Counted from the first letter of the stretch, positions 10,710-21,870 are shown. The stretch is 64,000 nt of DNA from Bosea sp. 29B (GCF_902506165.1 NZ_LR733817.1:6141978-6205977), one strand, 5' to 3'. Numbers and translations: made by a program. Notes: a model not told the origin generated them from the sequence alone.

Positions 10710-10814
10710 GTCATCCCGGACGGAGCGAAGCGGAGATCCGGGATCCATTCCGGAGCCTTTCCGATTGAGGTTCCGGAATGGGTCCCGGGTCTCCCTTCGG
10801 TCGCCCGGGACGAC
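10710..10814. repeat. composite palindromic intergenic repeat, copy A
   Basis: A palindromic element with ends GTCATCCCGGA and TCGCCCGGGACGAC, and inner arms ATTCCGGA/TCCGGAAT around a centre AGCCTTTCCGATT. The centre of the element at 47519-47633 is the reverse complement of this one (AGCCTTTCCGATC when turned over), so the two are copies in opposite orientation. It lies just after the periplasmic protein gene and probably also acts as a transcript end. Confidence 0.65.
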
Positions 10815-10999
10815 CCGAGTTTTGCGGAACCGATCGATAGTGGGAAGGGTTCTTCGCCGAAACGGCGGCCCGTCACTCCTCGTCTTCCCTTGCCCTTCCG
10901 GTCTCGACGAGGATTTCGCGTTTTCCGGCGTGGTTGGCGGGGCCGACGATGCCCTCGTTCTCCATCCGCTCCATGATCGAGGCGGCGCGGTTGTAGCCG

Positions 11000-12460
<1,461 letters not shown>

Positions 12461-12487
12461 GCGATTGCCCTGGGTGGTGTGCGGTGA

Positions 12488-13330
12488 TCAGCCAAGGTCG
12501 AACTCGACGAGGATCGGCTGGTGGTCGGAGACCTTGGTCTCGACATCGCAGGTGATCGTACGGGCTCGCGCCGCGAGATCGGGCGTCGCCAGCACATAGT
12601 CGAGGCAGCCCGCCTGGCCATAGGTCTGGTCGAACAGGTTGGCGGTCGGCGGATGCGGAACCTCGCCCTTCACCGCGCCCCAGAGATCGACCAAGGGCGG
12701 CTCGCCGCCCTCGAATGGAGCCAGCAAGCGCGCCAGCACGGGATCGTCAGGCCGCATGTTGAAGTCGCCGGTCAGCACCGCGCTCGGCGAGCTCGGCGTC
12801 ATCCGGTAGGTGTGCGGCCCGGCCGAGCGCGGCCTGACGTGGCGGGCCAGTGCCATGCGGTGAGCCTCGCGGATGCCCTCGACCTGCGCGGCGCGCAGCT
12901 CCGAAGCCGAGTATTCGAGATGCGTCGTCATCAGCCTGATCGGGCCGAGCGGGGTCAGCGCCATCGCCTCGATCAGAACGCGCGGCATGTTGCGGGTCTC
13001 CGCCGCCTCCCAGGGCAGGAGATGGCGCAGCGCCTGTGCCACCGGATAGCGCGTAAGAAGGAGGTTACCGAAGCGCTGGCGGCCCCCCTTGCCGTCATCG
13101 ACATCGACGCCGATGCCCTCGATCGCGGTGAAGCCGGGCAGCAATTCGGCGAAGCGGGCGAATTGGTCGGTCTCGTCATTGAAGTCGAGCTCGGGGAAAT
13201 TGTCGGCGACCTCCTGCAGGCAGAGCACGTCGAAATCCGCCATCTGCCGGGCATGGGCGACGACGCGCGCCGGATCGACGCGATCGTCCATGCCGCGAGC
13301 CCACTGGATGTTCCAGGTGATCAGCTTCAT
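12488..13330 (-). CDS. endonuclease/exonuclease/phosphatase (EEP) family protein
   Basis: A 280-aa member of the EEP fold. The motifs are I-T-W-N-I-Q-W (start), L-C-L-Q-E-V-A-D (metal-binding Glu), M-T-T-H-L-E-Y-S, L-T-G-D-F-N-M (Asp and Asn), and S-D-H-Q-P-I near the end (catalytic His). There is no signal peptide, so it should be cytoplasmic. Its ATG comes one base after the stop codon of a Ugp-type permease gene, which makes it the last gene of that transport operon. By analogy with phosphodiesterases that accompany glycerol-phosphate importers, it may cleave an imported phosphodiester; this is inference. A DNA substrate is the alternative. Confidence 0.85.
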   Translation of the reverse strand: MKLITWNIQWARGMDDRVDPARVVAHARQMADFDVLCLQEVADNFPELDFNDETDQFARFAELLPGFTAIEGIGVDVDDGKGGRQRFGNLLLTRYPVAQALRHLLPWEAAETRNMPRVLIEAMALTPLGPIRLMTTHLEYSASELRAAQVEGIREAHRMALARHVRPRSAGPHTYRMTPSSPSAVLTGDFNMRPDDPVLARLLAPFEGGEPPLVDLWGAVKGEVPHPPTANLFDQTYGQAGCLDYVLATPDLAARARTITCDVETKVSDHQPILVEFDLG

Positions 13331-13331
13331 C

Positions 13332-14198
13332 TCACTTGATTCCCGCGCGCATGAAACTCTGCACGAACTGACGCTGGAACAGCAGGAAGCCGACCAGCAG
13401 TGGCGCCGAGGTCATCAGCGTCGCGGCGCAGATCACCGCCCAGTCGATACCCTGGTCGCTCGACGAGAAGACCTGGAGACCGACTGTCAGCGGCCGCGAC
13501 TCGACCGAATTGGTCACCAGCAGCGGCCAGAGGAAGTTGTTCCAGTGATAGCTCACCGAGACCAGCCCGTAGGCGATATAGGTCGGTTTGGCGAGCGGCA
13601 CATAGACCTTCATCAGCACCTGCAACGGACTTGCCCCTTCGACGCGGGCCGCGTCGTCGAGCTCCTTCGGCACGGTCTTGAAGGTCTGCCGCAGCAGGAA
13701 GATGCCGAAGGCCGAGGCGATATAGGGCAAGGCGATCGCCGGGATCGTGTCGATCAGGTTGACCCTGGCGAGCGTGCGGTAGTTCTCGACGATCAGCGCG
13801 TCGGGCATGATCATCAACTGCGCCAGGATCAGCGCGAAGGCGATGTCCCTTCCCCAGAAATCCTGCCGCGCCAGCGCATAGGCGGCGAGCGTCCCCAGCA
13901 CGAGCTGGAAGGCGAGGATCATGGTGACCAGGATGAAGGTGTTGAGGAAATAGCGCGCGAAGGGCGCCGCCGCCCAGGCGCGGCTGAAATTCTCCAGCGT
14001 CAGCGGCGCGGTCAGCACGAAGCGGGTGGTGTATTCGGCCGGATGGATCGCGGCCCAGACCGCATAGGCCAAGGGCAGCACCCAGATCAGCGCGAGCAGG
14101 ATCGCACCCAGGGATTCGAGCGTCAGCGCCAGGCCCTTCGGCGCGTAAGGATCGGGACGGGTCGCGGCCATCGGCTGCTGTCGAGGCGCAGCGCTCAT
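13332..14198 (-). CDS. ABC transporter permease, UgpE/MalG type
   Basis: A 288-aa inner-membrane permease of the carbohydrate class with six predicted helices. The ATPase-contact loop E-L-D-D-A-A-R-V-E-G-A-S is the EAA motif (about residues 179-190). The ATG at 14198 overlaps the upstream permease stop codon (ATGA), so translation is coupled. A longer open frame upstream overlaps that gene in another phase and is not used. It pairs with the UgpA-type permease to form the channel. Confidence 0.93.
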   Translation of the reverse strand: MSAAPRQQPMAATRPDPYAPKGLALTLESLGAILLALIWVLPLAYAVWAAIHPAEYTTRFVLTAPLTLENFSRAWAAAPFARYFLNTFILVTMILAFQLVLGTLAAYALARQDFWGRDIAFALILAQLMIMPDALIVENYRTLARVNLIDTIPAIALPYIASAFGIFLLRQTFKTVPKELDDAARVEGASPLQVLMKVYVPLAKPTYIAYGLVSVSYHWNNFLWPLLVTNSVESRPLTVGLQVFSSSDQGIDWAVICAATLMTSAPLLVGFLLFQRQFVQSFMRAGIK

Positions 14199-15073
14199 TG
14201 ATAATGCGTCCTGCGCTCGAGCCAGCCGTACTGGACGAAGGCCACCAGCGCGAGCAGCGCCAGCAGGACGCAGGTCAAGGCCGCGGCATAGGCGGTGTCC
14301 CAGAAGCCGAAGCCGACCTGGTAGATGTAGAACAAGAGCAGCGTCGTCGCGTTGTCCGGGCCGCCGCGCGTCATCACGAAGATATGGTCGACCATGCGGA
14401 AGGCGTTGATCACCGCATTGATCAGCACGAACAGTGTCGTCGGCATCAGCAGCGGAAACTGGATGCGCCGGAAGAAGGTCCAGCGCGAGGCGCCTTCGAT
14501 CGCTGCCGCCTCGCCCAGGCTGGGCGGGATCGCCTGCAGCGCCGCGAGATAGAAGATCATGAAGAAGCCGGCTTCCTTCCAGATCGCGACGATGGTGACG
14601 GCATAGAGCGCCGTGTCCTGCGACCCCAGCCAGTTGGTCGAGCGCCCGCCGAAGGCATCGACGATCTGCTCGAGCAGGCCGTATTGCGGGGTGAAGAAGA
14701 ACAGCCAGATATTGGCGACCGCGATCATCGGCAGGATGGTCGGGGTGAAATAGGCCATCCGGACCAGAGTGCGGCCGGCGATCTTGTCGTTGACCCAGAC
14801 CGCCATCAGCAAGGCCAGCGCGATCGAGGTCGGGATCGTGCCCATGGCGAACCAGAGATTGTTCGCCATCGCCTTCCAGAAGATCGGGTCGGCCAGCATC
14901 TGCTCGTAATTGTCGAGCCCGACGAAGCGCGCCGGGCGGCGCGCCCGGGGGGTCGACATGAAGCTGTCGATGAGGCTCGCGACCGCGGGCCAGTGCGTGA
15001 ACAGGGCCAGGCACGCCATCGCCGGCAGCAGCAGCAGCCAGCCATGGATCGTCGCGGTCGCGCGGTTGTTCAT
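14195..15073 (-). CDS. ABC transporter permease, UgpA/MalF type
   Basis: A 292-aa permease with an N-terminal helix (W-L-L-L-L-P-A-M-A-C-L-A-L-F) and five more predicted helices. The loop L-G-E-A-A-A-I-E-G-A-S-R is the EAA motif that docks on the ATP-binding subunit. The gene starts four bases after the binding-protein gene and overlaps the next permease by four bases. Sugar or polyol-phosphate uptake is the likely role of the system, based on the family of all four subunits. Confidence 0.93.
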   Translation of the reverse strand: MNNRATATIHGWLLLLPAMACLALFTHWPAVASLIDSFMSTPRARRPARFVGLDNYEQMLADPIFWKAMANNLWFAMGTIPTSIALALLMAVWVNDKIAGRTLVRMAYFTPTILPMIAVANIWLFFFTPQYGLLEQIVDAFGGRSTNWLGSQDTALYAVTIVAIWKEAGFFMIFYLAALQAIPPSLGEAAAIEGASRWTFFRRIQFPLLMPTTLFVLINAVINAFRMVDHIFVMTRGGPDNATTLLLFYIYQVGFGFWDTAYAAALTCVLLALLALVAFVQYGWLERRTHYQ

Positions 15074-15077
15074 CGGC

Positions 15078-16367
15078 TCAGCGATAGGACTTCAGGATGC
15101 GCTCGGCTTCCGCCTGGGCGTCGGCCATCGCCGGGCCCGGCTGCTTCGTGCCGGTCAGCGCCGCCTGCAGGCCGTCGTTCAGCGCCTTGGTGACGCGCTG
15201 GTTCTCATGGGTCGAGAGCTCGGCGACGGCGGTCGGCAGCTGGTCGCGCGCGACGAGGGCCTGCGGGAAGTCGGCGACGTATTTCTTCATCGCCTCGGTC
15301 TCGTAGGCCGCCGGCGTCACCGCGACATAGCCGGTATCGGCGCTCCACTGCGCCGCGCGCTCGGGCGTGGTGATCCAGCGCACGAACTTGAACGCTGCTT
15401 CCTGCTCGGCCGGGCTCGCCTTCTTGGAGAGGTAGAAATTGCCGCCGCCGGTCGGGCTGCCCGGCTTCTTGCCGGCCGGCAGCACCGCGACACCGAAGGG
15501 GAATTTGGCGTTGGCGCGGACATTGGTCAGGTTGCCGGTGGTGGTCCACATCATCGCGACCTTCTTCTCGAAGAAGTCGCGCGGCGTGGTGCCCCATTCG
15601 ACGATACCGGGCGGGTGGACCTTGTGCTTCTGCGCGAGATCGACCCAGTACTGCAGCGCCTCGACGACGCCGGGATTGGCGTAGTCGGTCTTGTCGCCGG
15701 CCGCATTGGCGAGGATGGCGCCGGCCTGCGTGGTCAGCCCCTGGAAGAGCCAGTAGGGGAAGCCCGAAGACGGGATCTGGATGCCCCACTGGCTGGTATT
15801 GCCGGCAGCGTCGCGCTTGGTCAGCTTCTGCGCGAATTCAAGCTGCTGCGCCCAGGTCGTCGGTGGCTTCTCGGGATCGAGGCCGGCTTCCTTGAACAGC
15901 TCCTTGTTCCAGTAGAGCACCACCGTGGAGCGCTGGAACGGGATGCCCCAGGTTTTGCCTCCGGTCTGGCTGTTCGCCATGAAGCCGGGGAAGAAGCTCG
16001 ACAGCCACTTCTTGTCGTCCTCGGTCTTGATGAAGGGATCGAAAGGAACGATCGCTTCCTCGTCGATCAGGGTGAACATGTCGGTCGAGAGCAGCACCGA
16101 GAGCACCGGCGGCGTGCCGCTCTTATGGGCGGTCAGCGCCTTGACGATCGTCTCCTGATAGGTGCCGGCATAGATCGGCTTGACCTTGATGGTCGGGTTT
16201 TCCTTCTCGAAGCCGGCGGCATAGGCGTCGATCAGCTTGGTGATCGGCCCGCCCACGGCGACCGGATAGAAGAAGGACAACTCGGCGGATTGGGCGAGAG
16301 CGGGTTTCGCCATGGCGAGCGAACCAGCCACCGCCGCGGTACCGCCCAGAAATTCGCGCCTGTCCAT
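15078..16367 (-). CDS. ABC transporter substrate-binding protein, UgpB-like
   Basis: A 429-aa extracytoplasmic binding protein of family 1. The N-terminus D-R-R-E-F-L-G-G followed by a hydrophobic stretch ending in A-L-A-Q resembles a Tat signal (twin Arg, then F-L), so it may be exported folded. The mature part carries the typical K-G-like hinge regions and the W-G-I-P-F-Q motif near residue 130. It is the second gene of the operon ATPase, binding protein, two permeases, EEP phosphoesterase. The UgpB-like assignment suggests glycerol-3-phosphate, a glycerophosphodiester or a sugar as ligand, but this is not proved by sequence. Confidence 0.9.
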   Translation of the reverse strand: MDRREFLGGTAAVAGSLAMAKPALAQSAELSFFYPVAVGGPITKLIDAYAAGFEKENPTIKVKPIYAGTYQETIVKALTAHKSGTPPVLSVLLSTDMFTLIDEEAIVPFDPFIKTEDDKKWLSSFFPGFMANSQTGGKTWGIPFQRSTVVLYWNKELFKEAGLDPEKPPTTWAQQLEFAQKLTKRDAAGNTSQWGIQIPSSGFPYWLFQGLTTQAGAILANAAGDKTDYANPGVVEALQYWVDLAQKHKVHPPGIVEWGTTPRDFFEKKVAMMWTTTGNLTNVRANAKFPFGVAVLPAGKKPGSPTGGGNFYLSKKASPAEQEAAFKFVRWITTPERAAQWSADTGYVAVTPAAYETEAMKKYVADFPQALVARDQLPTAVAELSTHENQRVTKALNDGLQAALTGTKQPGPAMADAQAEAERILKSYR

Positions 16368-16421
16368 AGTCGTGCTCTCCCCTTGATTGCGGCGCTTGAG
16401 CGCCTGGTTGTTCAGGCGTCG

Positions 16422-17465
16422 TCAGTCCAGGACGAGCCTCTGCTCGGTCTTCAGGTCGAACCAGTGCACCGCCGATTGCGACAGCCTGATGTGGACCCGT
16501 TCGCCTGCCACAGCACGGACTTTCCCGGGCCGGCGCACGATGAAGGGCTGCCCCTCGATCCGGGTCTCGACCAGCGTGTCGGCGCCGAGGTACTCGACAG
16601 CCACGACGTCGGCCGCGATGCCGGTCTCAGTGAGTTCGGTCATCTCAGGGCGGATACCGACGGCGAGCGAGCCCGGCTCGGCATGGGACGGCGGCGAGAG
16701 GTCAGCGCCGCCACCACCCGCCAGGACGGATGCGAGCGGGATGACGTTCATCGGCGGCGTGCCGACGAAGCGCGCGACGAAGATCGTCGCCGGGTTCTCG
16801 TAGAGCTGGTCTGGCGGCGCATCCTGCTCGATCCGGCCGGCGCGCATCAGCACGACCTGGTCGGCCATCGTCATCGCCTCGACTTGGTCATGGGTGACAT
16901 AGACCATGGTCATGCCGAGACGCTGCTGCAGTTCGCGGATTTCGCGCCGCATCTCGACGCGCAGCTGGGCGTCGAGATTGGAGAGCGGCTCGTCCATCAG
17001 ACAGACCGGCGCCTCGGCGACAATGGCACGGCCGAGCGCGACACGCTGCTGCTGGCCACCGGAGAGCTGCGAAGGCTTGCGCTCGAGCAGGCCGGTGAGC
17101 CCGAGGATCGAGGCGGCACGCTTGAGCCGCTCGTCGCGCTCTGCGCGCGAGACCTTCCGCACCTTCAGCCCGAACAGGATGTTCTCGGCGACAGAGAGAT
17201 GTGGGAACAGCGCATAGTTCTGGAACACCATGGCAATGCCGCGCTGCGAAGGCGCAGCGCCGGTCACGTCGCGCCCGCCGATTGCTATGGTGCCGCTGCT
17301 ACTGTCCTCCAGCCCCGCGATCAGCCTGAGCGTGGTCGACTTGCCGCAGCCGGACGGGCCGAGCAGCGCGACGAGGTCGCCGCCCTTGACCGTGAAGCTG
17401 ATGTCGTCGACCGCGGCTGCGCCGCCCCAGTGCTTCGAAACGGCCTTGAGATCTACCGAAACCAT
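16422..17465 (-). CDS. ABC transporter ATP-binding protein, UgpC/MalK type
   Basis: A 347-aa ATPase. Walker A is G-P-S-G-C-G-K-S-T, the signature is L-S-G-G-Q-Q-Q-R, Walker B is C-L-M-D-E-P-L-S-N-L-D, and the switch His is in T-H-D-Q. A C-terminal TOBE/MOP regulatory domain follows after about residue 240. The ATG at 17465 is chosen because the domain (V-S-V-D-L-K-A-V-S-K) starts there as in relatives; starts at 17492 and 17480 are possible, and none has a clear Shine-Dalgarno sequence. It energises the importer encoded by the next three genes. Confidence 0.92.
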   Translation of the reverse strand: MVSVDLKAVSKHWGGAAAVDDISFTVKGGDLVALLGPSGCGKSTTLRLIAGLEDSSSGTIAIGGRDVTGAAPSQRGIAMVFQNYALFPHLSVAENILFGLKVRKVSRAERDERLKRAASILGLTGLLERKPSQLSGGQQQRVALGRAIVAEAPVCLMDEPLSNLDAQLRVEMRREIRELQQRLGMTMVYVTHDQVEAMTMADQVVLMRAGRIEQDAPPDQLYENPATIFVARFVGTPPMNVIPLASVLAGGGGADLSPPSHAEPGSLAVGIRPEMTELTETGIAADVVAVEYLGADTLVETRIEGQPFIVRRPGKVRAVAGERVHIRLSQSAVHWFDLKTEQRLVLD

Positions 17466-17840
17466 GCGCGACCCGGCCATCCCCAGCGCCATCGTGAGCC
17501 GGCGCAGAAAACCGGCCTCGCCGGCTACGATCAAGCGGTGAGATTGATGCTAAAATTCGGGCAGAGACAAGAGTGGCCCCGCCGCATTGCGCAAGCTCCT
17601 GTGCGATCTGCGGCAAAGCCGTCGAATTCTCGGCGCACCGATCCATGCCGGCTCCGATCATCGCGGGTATGAGCCCGCCGGCGCGCTACGCCTTGCGCAC
17701 AGGCCGGGCGTCCTTGCCGAAATCGGCCCAGACGTCGTCCAGCTTGCGGTCGACCAGCAGAGCGAAAGCGGGGAGCAGAATAGAACCGGTGACCGTCTGT
17801 CAGAACGGTCGCCACATCGGTGCTAAATCACTGAAGTTCG
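17466..17840. other. 375-bp intergenic region
   Basis: The region lies between tRNA-Lys and the UgpC-type gene, both on the minus strand, and should hold the promoter of the ABC operon. On the minus strand 17686-17799 is an open frame that reads like a protein C-terminus (L-L-V-D-R-K-L-D-D-V-W-A-D-F) but has no usual start codon, so it may be a gene remnant. No other gene or strong hairpin was seen. Confidence 0.4.
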
Positions 17841-17916
<76 letters not shown>

Positions 17917-18063
17917 GTACGCCACGAAGACGTTGTCGGCGAGGCGTGGACCGCGTCCCGACGGGCGGCGATGTAGCAAACACCCCCGCCCCTGTCCACC
18001 CGTTTGCGACAGAAATATGCAAACTCGCTTTGGAGAACGTCGGCTCGCCTTGTAGCGAACTCG

Positions 18064-18093
18064 AAGAAAACCTGCCGCAGCGGCCGCGGCAGG
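18064..18093 (-). terminator. rho-independent terminator of the nucleobase permease gene
   Basis: On the minus strand, 18 bases after the permease stop codon, the stem CCTGCCGC/GCGGCAGG (18071-18093) is followed by TTTTCTTC (18070-18063). This is a standard intrinsic terminator. Confidence 0.75.
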
Positions 18094-18110
18094 CCGCTTT
18101 CCGGAGGTTT

Positions 18111-19388
18111 TCAGGCCGCCGAGCGGCGATTGAGCAAATGGTAGAGCGCGATCGCGGCGAAGGTCGCCGTGCCGATTCCGCCGAGCTCGTAGCCGAAGAT
18201 CGGCAGCTTGAGATCGCCGGCGCCGAGAATCAGCGCGGTCGCCACCGTCAGGAGATTCTTCGGCTCGGCGAAGTTCACCTTGTTCTCGACCCAGATCCGG
18301 CCGGCGGTCGCAGCGATCAGGCCGAAGACGACGACGGCGAGACCGCCAAGCACAGCCACGGGAATCGTGCCGATCACCGCGCCGAATTTCGGGGAGAAGC
18401 CGAGCAGCAGCGCGACGACGCCGGCCGCGACGAAGACCAGCGTCGAATAGACCCGCGTCACCGCCATCACGCCCATGTTCTCGGCATAGGTGGTGACGCC
18501 GGTACCGCCGCCGGAACCGGCGATCATCGTTCCGACGCCATCGGCGAAGAAGCCGCGCCCGATCAGCCCGTCGAGATTGCGCCCGGTCATCACCGAGATG
18601 CCCTTGATGTGCCCGAGATTCTCCGCGACCAGGATGATCGCGACCGGCACGATCAGCGCGATCGCCTTCGCGTCGAACACCGGCGCGACGAAATTCGGCA
18701 GGCCGAACCACGCGGCGGCCGCGACCTTGCCGAAATCGACCGGCGGCGCCCCGAAGCTCGTCGCCGTTGCGGCATAGAGGATATAGGCGGCGAGCCCGCC
18801 GATCAGCACCGGCAGGCGCTGCGCCAGCCCGCGGCCGTAGACGGCGACCAGCGCAACCGCGACCACCGTGAACAGCGCGATCCATTTGGTGTAGGGGCTG
18901 GCCGAGATCATGTTGATCGCGACCGCGGTCAGGTTGAGGCCGATCGCCGCGACGACCGCGCCGGTCACCACCGGCGGCAGCAAGGTTTCGATCCAGCGCG
19001 TGCCGACGCCCTGGACGATCAGGCCGATCCCGGCATAGACCGCGCCGCAGGCGATGATGCCACCGAGCGCGACCGGCAGATTGGCGTTCGGGCCGGTGCC
19101 GGCATAGCCGGTCGCGGCGATGACCACGCCGATGAAGGCGAAGGAGGAGCCGAGATAGCTCGGCAGCCGCCCGCCGGTGATGACGAAGAACAGCAGCGTC
19201 GCGATGCCGGAGAAGAGGATTGCGACATTGGGGTCGAAGCCCATCAGGATCGGCGCCAGCACCGTCGAGCCGAACATGGCGACGACATGCTGCAGGCCGG
19301 CAATCACGGTCTGCCCGGTCGGCAGGCGTTCGTCCGGCATCACATCGCCGGAGGTCTTCAGCGTCCAGTTCGGAAAATAGCCAGCCAT
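18111..19388 (-). CDS. uracil/xanthine permease family protein (UraA/RutG-like)
   Basis: A 425-aa inner-membrane transporter of the NCS2 (nucleobase-ascorbate) family with about 12-14 helices. The conserved Q-H-V-V-A-M-F-G-S-T-V-L-A-P block is near residues 32-45, A-E-N-L-G-H-I-K-G has the substrate-binding Glu, and the G-G-G-T-G-V-T-T-Y-A-E-N half-helix has a second key Glu. The pattern fits a uracil or xanthine symporter. The ATG at 19388 is used; the upstream extension to 19481 does not resemble the family. It is a single gene with its own terminator. The exact base transported is not decided by the sequence. Confidence 0.9.
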   Translation of the reverse strand: MAGYFPNWTLKTSGDVMPDERLPTGQTVIAGLQHVVAMFGSTVLAPILMGFDPNVAILFSGIATLLFFVITGGRLPSYLGSSFAFIGVVIAATGYAGTGPNANLPVALGGIIACGAVYAGIGLIVQGVGTRWIETLLPPVVTGAVVAAIGLNLTAVAINMISASPYTKWIALFTVVAVALVAVYGRGLAQRLPVLIGGLAAYILYAATATSFGAPPVDFGKVAAAAWFGLPNFVAPVFDAKAIALIVPVAIILVAENLGHIKGISVMTGRNLDGLIGRGFFADGVGTMIAGSGGGTGVTTYAENMGVMAVTRVYSTLVFVAAGVVALLLGFSPKFGAVIGTIPVAVLGGLAVVVFGLIAATAGRIWVENKVNFAEPKNLLTVATALILGAGDLKLPIFGYELGGIGTATFAAIALYHLLNRRSAA

Positions 19389-19555
19389 CTCGCCCGCTCC
19401 CAGCCATCGCGCCTGCGCGCACCGGGACGCAATAGTGGCAAGAATCGGGCGCGCGCCAAGCGAGCGGCAGGCACCGTCCACCGCTAACAGCGCGCTAGGA
19501 CGCAGAACCCTGTTGAAAGCCGGTCTTCATCCCCAGGACCGGCTGCCGAAGCGCC

Positions 19556-21769
19556 TCAGGGCGCCACGCCGAAGGCGCGGTAGCGCTCCTCGGCCTGCGC
19601 GTCGAGCGCCTTCGCCCTGGCGAAGTCGGCCGCCGCCTCCGCCGCATCGCCACGGCGCTGATGCGCCAGGGCGCGGCCGTACCAAGCCTGGCCGAGCCTG
19701 GCGTCGAGCGACAGCGCCCGGTCGAAATCGGCGATCGCCGCATCGGTCTGCCCGAGGGCCGTGCGCAGCGCGGCGCGCGCCACCCAGCCATCGGGATCGG
19801 CCCGATCGGCCGCGACCGCGGCGTCGAGATCGGCCAGCGCCCGCTCATATTCGCGCGCACGCTGCAGCAGCAGCGCCCGGTTGAGCAGGGCCGCGGCATT
19901 GGCGGGCGCGACCGCGACGACATCGTCATAGGCCTTGAGCGCGGCGCCGAGCTGGCCGCGCGCCGTCAACGCCCTCGCCCGCTGGAACAGCGCCTCGATC
20001 GAGCGCGGCTCGCTGCGCAGCGCCGCATCCGCATCGGCCTGCGCCGCAATGAAGGCGCCGTCGCGGAAATTCAGCCGGGCGCGCTGCACCAGTGCCGCCG
20101 GGTTCTCCGGCTCGAGCAGCAGGGCGACGGCGAGATCGGCCCGCGCCTGCGCCTCGCGCTGCGGCTGGCCGATGCTGAACTGGGCCCGCCGGATCAGCCG
20201 CGGCACATCGAAGGCGTCGAGCGCCAGCGCGGCATCGAGCGCTGCCAGCGGATTGGGCGGGACAGGCAGGGGGGCCGGAGCCGCCTGCGGCTGCAGCGCG
20301 CGATAGACGCCCTGCAGCGCGGCGCGCTCACGCACGTAGCTATCGCTGGCACTCCGCCACAGCCCGGCGAGGCGCGCCGGCCAGACCTCGATCGAGCGGC
20401 CGAGCGCCGGCAGCAACTCCTCGCGCCGTTCGAGCGCCCCCTCATGCTCCGGATCGACCGCGAGCAGCGCGCCATAGGCGGCGGCGGCCGCGCTGCGATC
20501 GCCGCGGATCTCCTGCGCCAGCCCGAAGCCGAACAGGGTGGCGTGATCCTGCGGCTTCAGCGCGAGCGCGGCGCGATAGGCGCCCAAGGCCGGCTGAGGC
20601 CGGCCGAGCGCCAGCAGCGCATCGCCGCGCATGCCGTGCCAGGCTCCGGCATCGTGCCCGGGCCCGGCGCGGTCGAGATCGCGCAACGCCTTGTCGTTGC
20701 GGCCGAGCGTCAACAGGAGCTGCGCGCGGTTGCGCAGCGCATTGCGGTCATCGGGGACGAGCGCGATGGCGCGGTCGAGGTCACCAAGCGCCTCTTCGCC
20801 TCGGCCGAGCCCGGCGAGCAGGCCGGCGCGATTGTTGAGGCCAAAGGCAGCCTGGGGCTGGACCGTGAGCAGCCGGTCATAGGCCGCAATCGCGTCCTCG
20901 ACGCGGCCCATGCGCTGCAGCAGGAAGGCGCGCCGGGACAGCGACGCCTCGTGCCGACTGTCGAGGCGCAGTGCCCGCTCATAGCTGGCGAGCGCCGGGC
21001 CGTCATGACCGAGCATCTCGAAAGCCCGCCCGCGCTCCAGCCAGACCTGCACGACGGTCGGCTCCAGCCGCAGGGCGGCATCGAAGGCAGCGATCGCCTC
21101 GCGTGGCCGCGCCAATGCGACAAGCGAGAGCCCGCGCCGGTAATGATAGGAGGTGACCTCCGGTTCGAGCGCCAGGGCGGCATCGAAATCGGCGACCGCC
21201 GCCTCGTGCTCGCCCTCGTCCTGCCGGAACCGCCCCCGCGTACCGCGCGCCCAGCTATTGGAGGGATCGAGGGCGATCGCATCGTCGAGATCGGCCCGCG
21301 CTCCGGCGATGTTGCCGGCGCGCTCGCGCAGCAGGGCCCGGTCGGCCAGCAGCGTCGCGCGCCCGCCGAGGACCATCGCCCGTTCGATCAGCGCCGCCGC
21401 CTCGGCATGCCGGCCGAGCTCGGACAAGGTGTGCGCCCGGCCACGCAGGGCGGCCAGATGATTCGGCACCGCCTTGAGCGCCGCATCGAAATCGCGCAGC
21501 GCCTCATTGAGGGCGTTCTCGGCCTCGGAGATCCAACCGCGGCTGGCGAGCAGATCGGCGCGAACGGCGCGGTTGAACTCGCCGGTCAGGCTCTCATCGC
21601 AGGCTGCGCGCCGTTCGGCGCCGCCTGCCTCGATCGCACCCATGCAGACGCGCAGGCGTTCCTGCGCACGTTCGGCCCGCTCGGGCAACGCGGCAGGCGC
21701 ATAGGCCGCGGCGGGCCCTGCGCCCAGCACGGCAAGCGCGCCCAGCGACATCAGGCGCAGCAACTTCAT
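19556..21769 (-). CDS. large tetratricopeptide-repeat (TPR) protein with signal peptide
   Basis: A 737-aa protein with a Sec signal peptide (L-R-L-M-S-L-G-A-L-A-V-L-G-A-G-P-A-A-A, residues 4-22), followed by about 17 or more TPR units that cover nearly the whole length. Repeats such as A-L-A-S-Y-E-R-A-L-R-L-D and A-L-G-D-L-D-R-A-I-A-L-V-P-D are easy to see. It should be periplasmic or surface-linked and act as a protein-binding scaffold. The ATG at 21769 is used because the signal peptide starts there. There is no enzymatic domain, and the partner proteins are unknown. Confidence 0.85.
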   Translation of the reverse strand: MKLLRLMSLGALAVLGAGPAAAYAPAALPERAERAQERLRVCMGAIEAGGAERRAACDESLTGEFNRAVRADLLASRGWISEAENALNEALRDFDAALKAVPNHLAALRGRAHTLSELGRHAEAAALIERAMVLGGRATLLADRALLRERAGNIAGARADLDDAIALDPSNSWARGTRGRFRQDEGEHEAAVADFDAALALEPEVTSYHYRRGLSLVALARPREAIAAFDAALRLEPTVVQVWLERGRAFEMLGHDGPALASYERALRLDSRHEASLSRRAFLLQRMGRVEDAIAAYDRLLTVQPQAAFGLNNRAGLLAGLGRGEEALGDLDRAIALVPDDRNALRNRAQLLLTLGRNDKALRDLDRAGPGHDAGAWHGMRGDALLALGRPQPALGAYRAALALKPQDHATLFGFGLAQEIRGDRSAAAAAYGALLAVDPEHEGALERREELLPALGRSIEVWPARLAGLWRSASDSYVRERAALQGVYRALQPQAAPAPLPVPPNPLAALDAALALDAFDVPRLIRRAQFSIGQPQREAQARADLAVALLLEPENPAALVQRARLNFRDGAFIAAQADADAALRSEPRSIEALFQRARALTARGQLGAALKAYDDVVAVAPANAAALLNRALLLQRAREYERALADLDAAVAADRADPDGWVARAALRTALGQTDAAIADFDRALSLDARLGQAWYGRALAHQRRGDAAEAAADFARAKALDAQAEERYRAFGVAP

Positions 21770-21870
21770 CGACGGACTCTCACCATGGCTCCCCCAGCCG
21801 ACGATGATGAGATCGGCAAAGGCCGCCAAAGGTCCAGAGGTCGCTGCGCCTGCGCAGTGAAAAAGAAACG

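Noticed and set aside
14910..17672. Plus-strand frame of 920 residues opposite the ABC operon
   Set aside because: It lies over three well-defined minus-strand ABC genes and has the composition of an antisense frame.
17686..17799. Minus-strand open frame that reads like a protein end
   Set aside because: No ATG, GTG or TTG start is available between the bounding stop codons, so it is at best a gene remnant.
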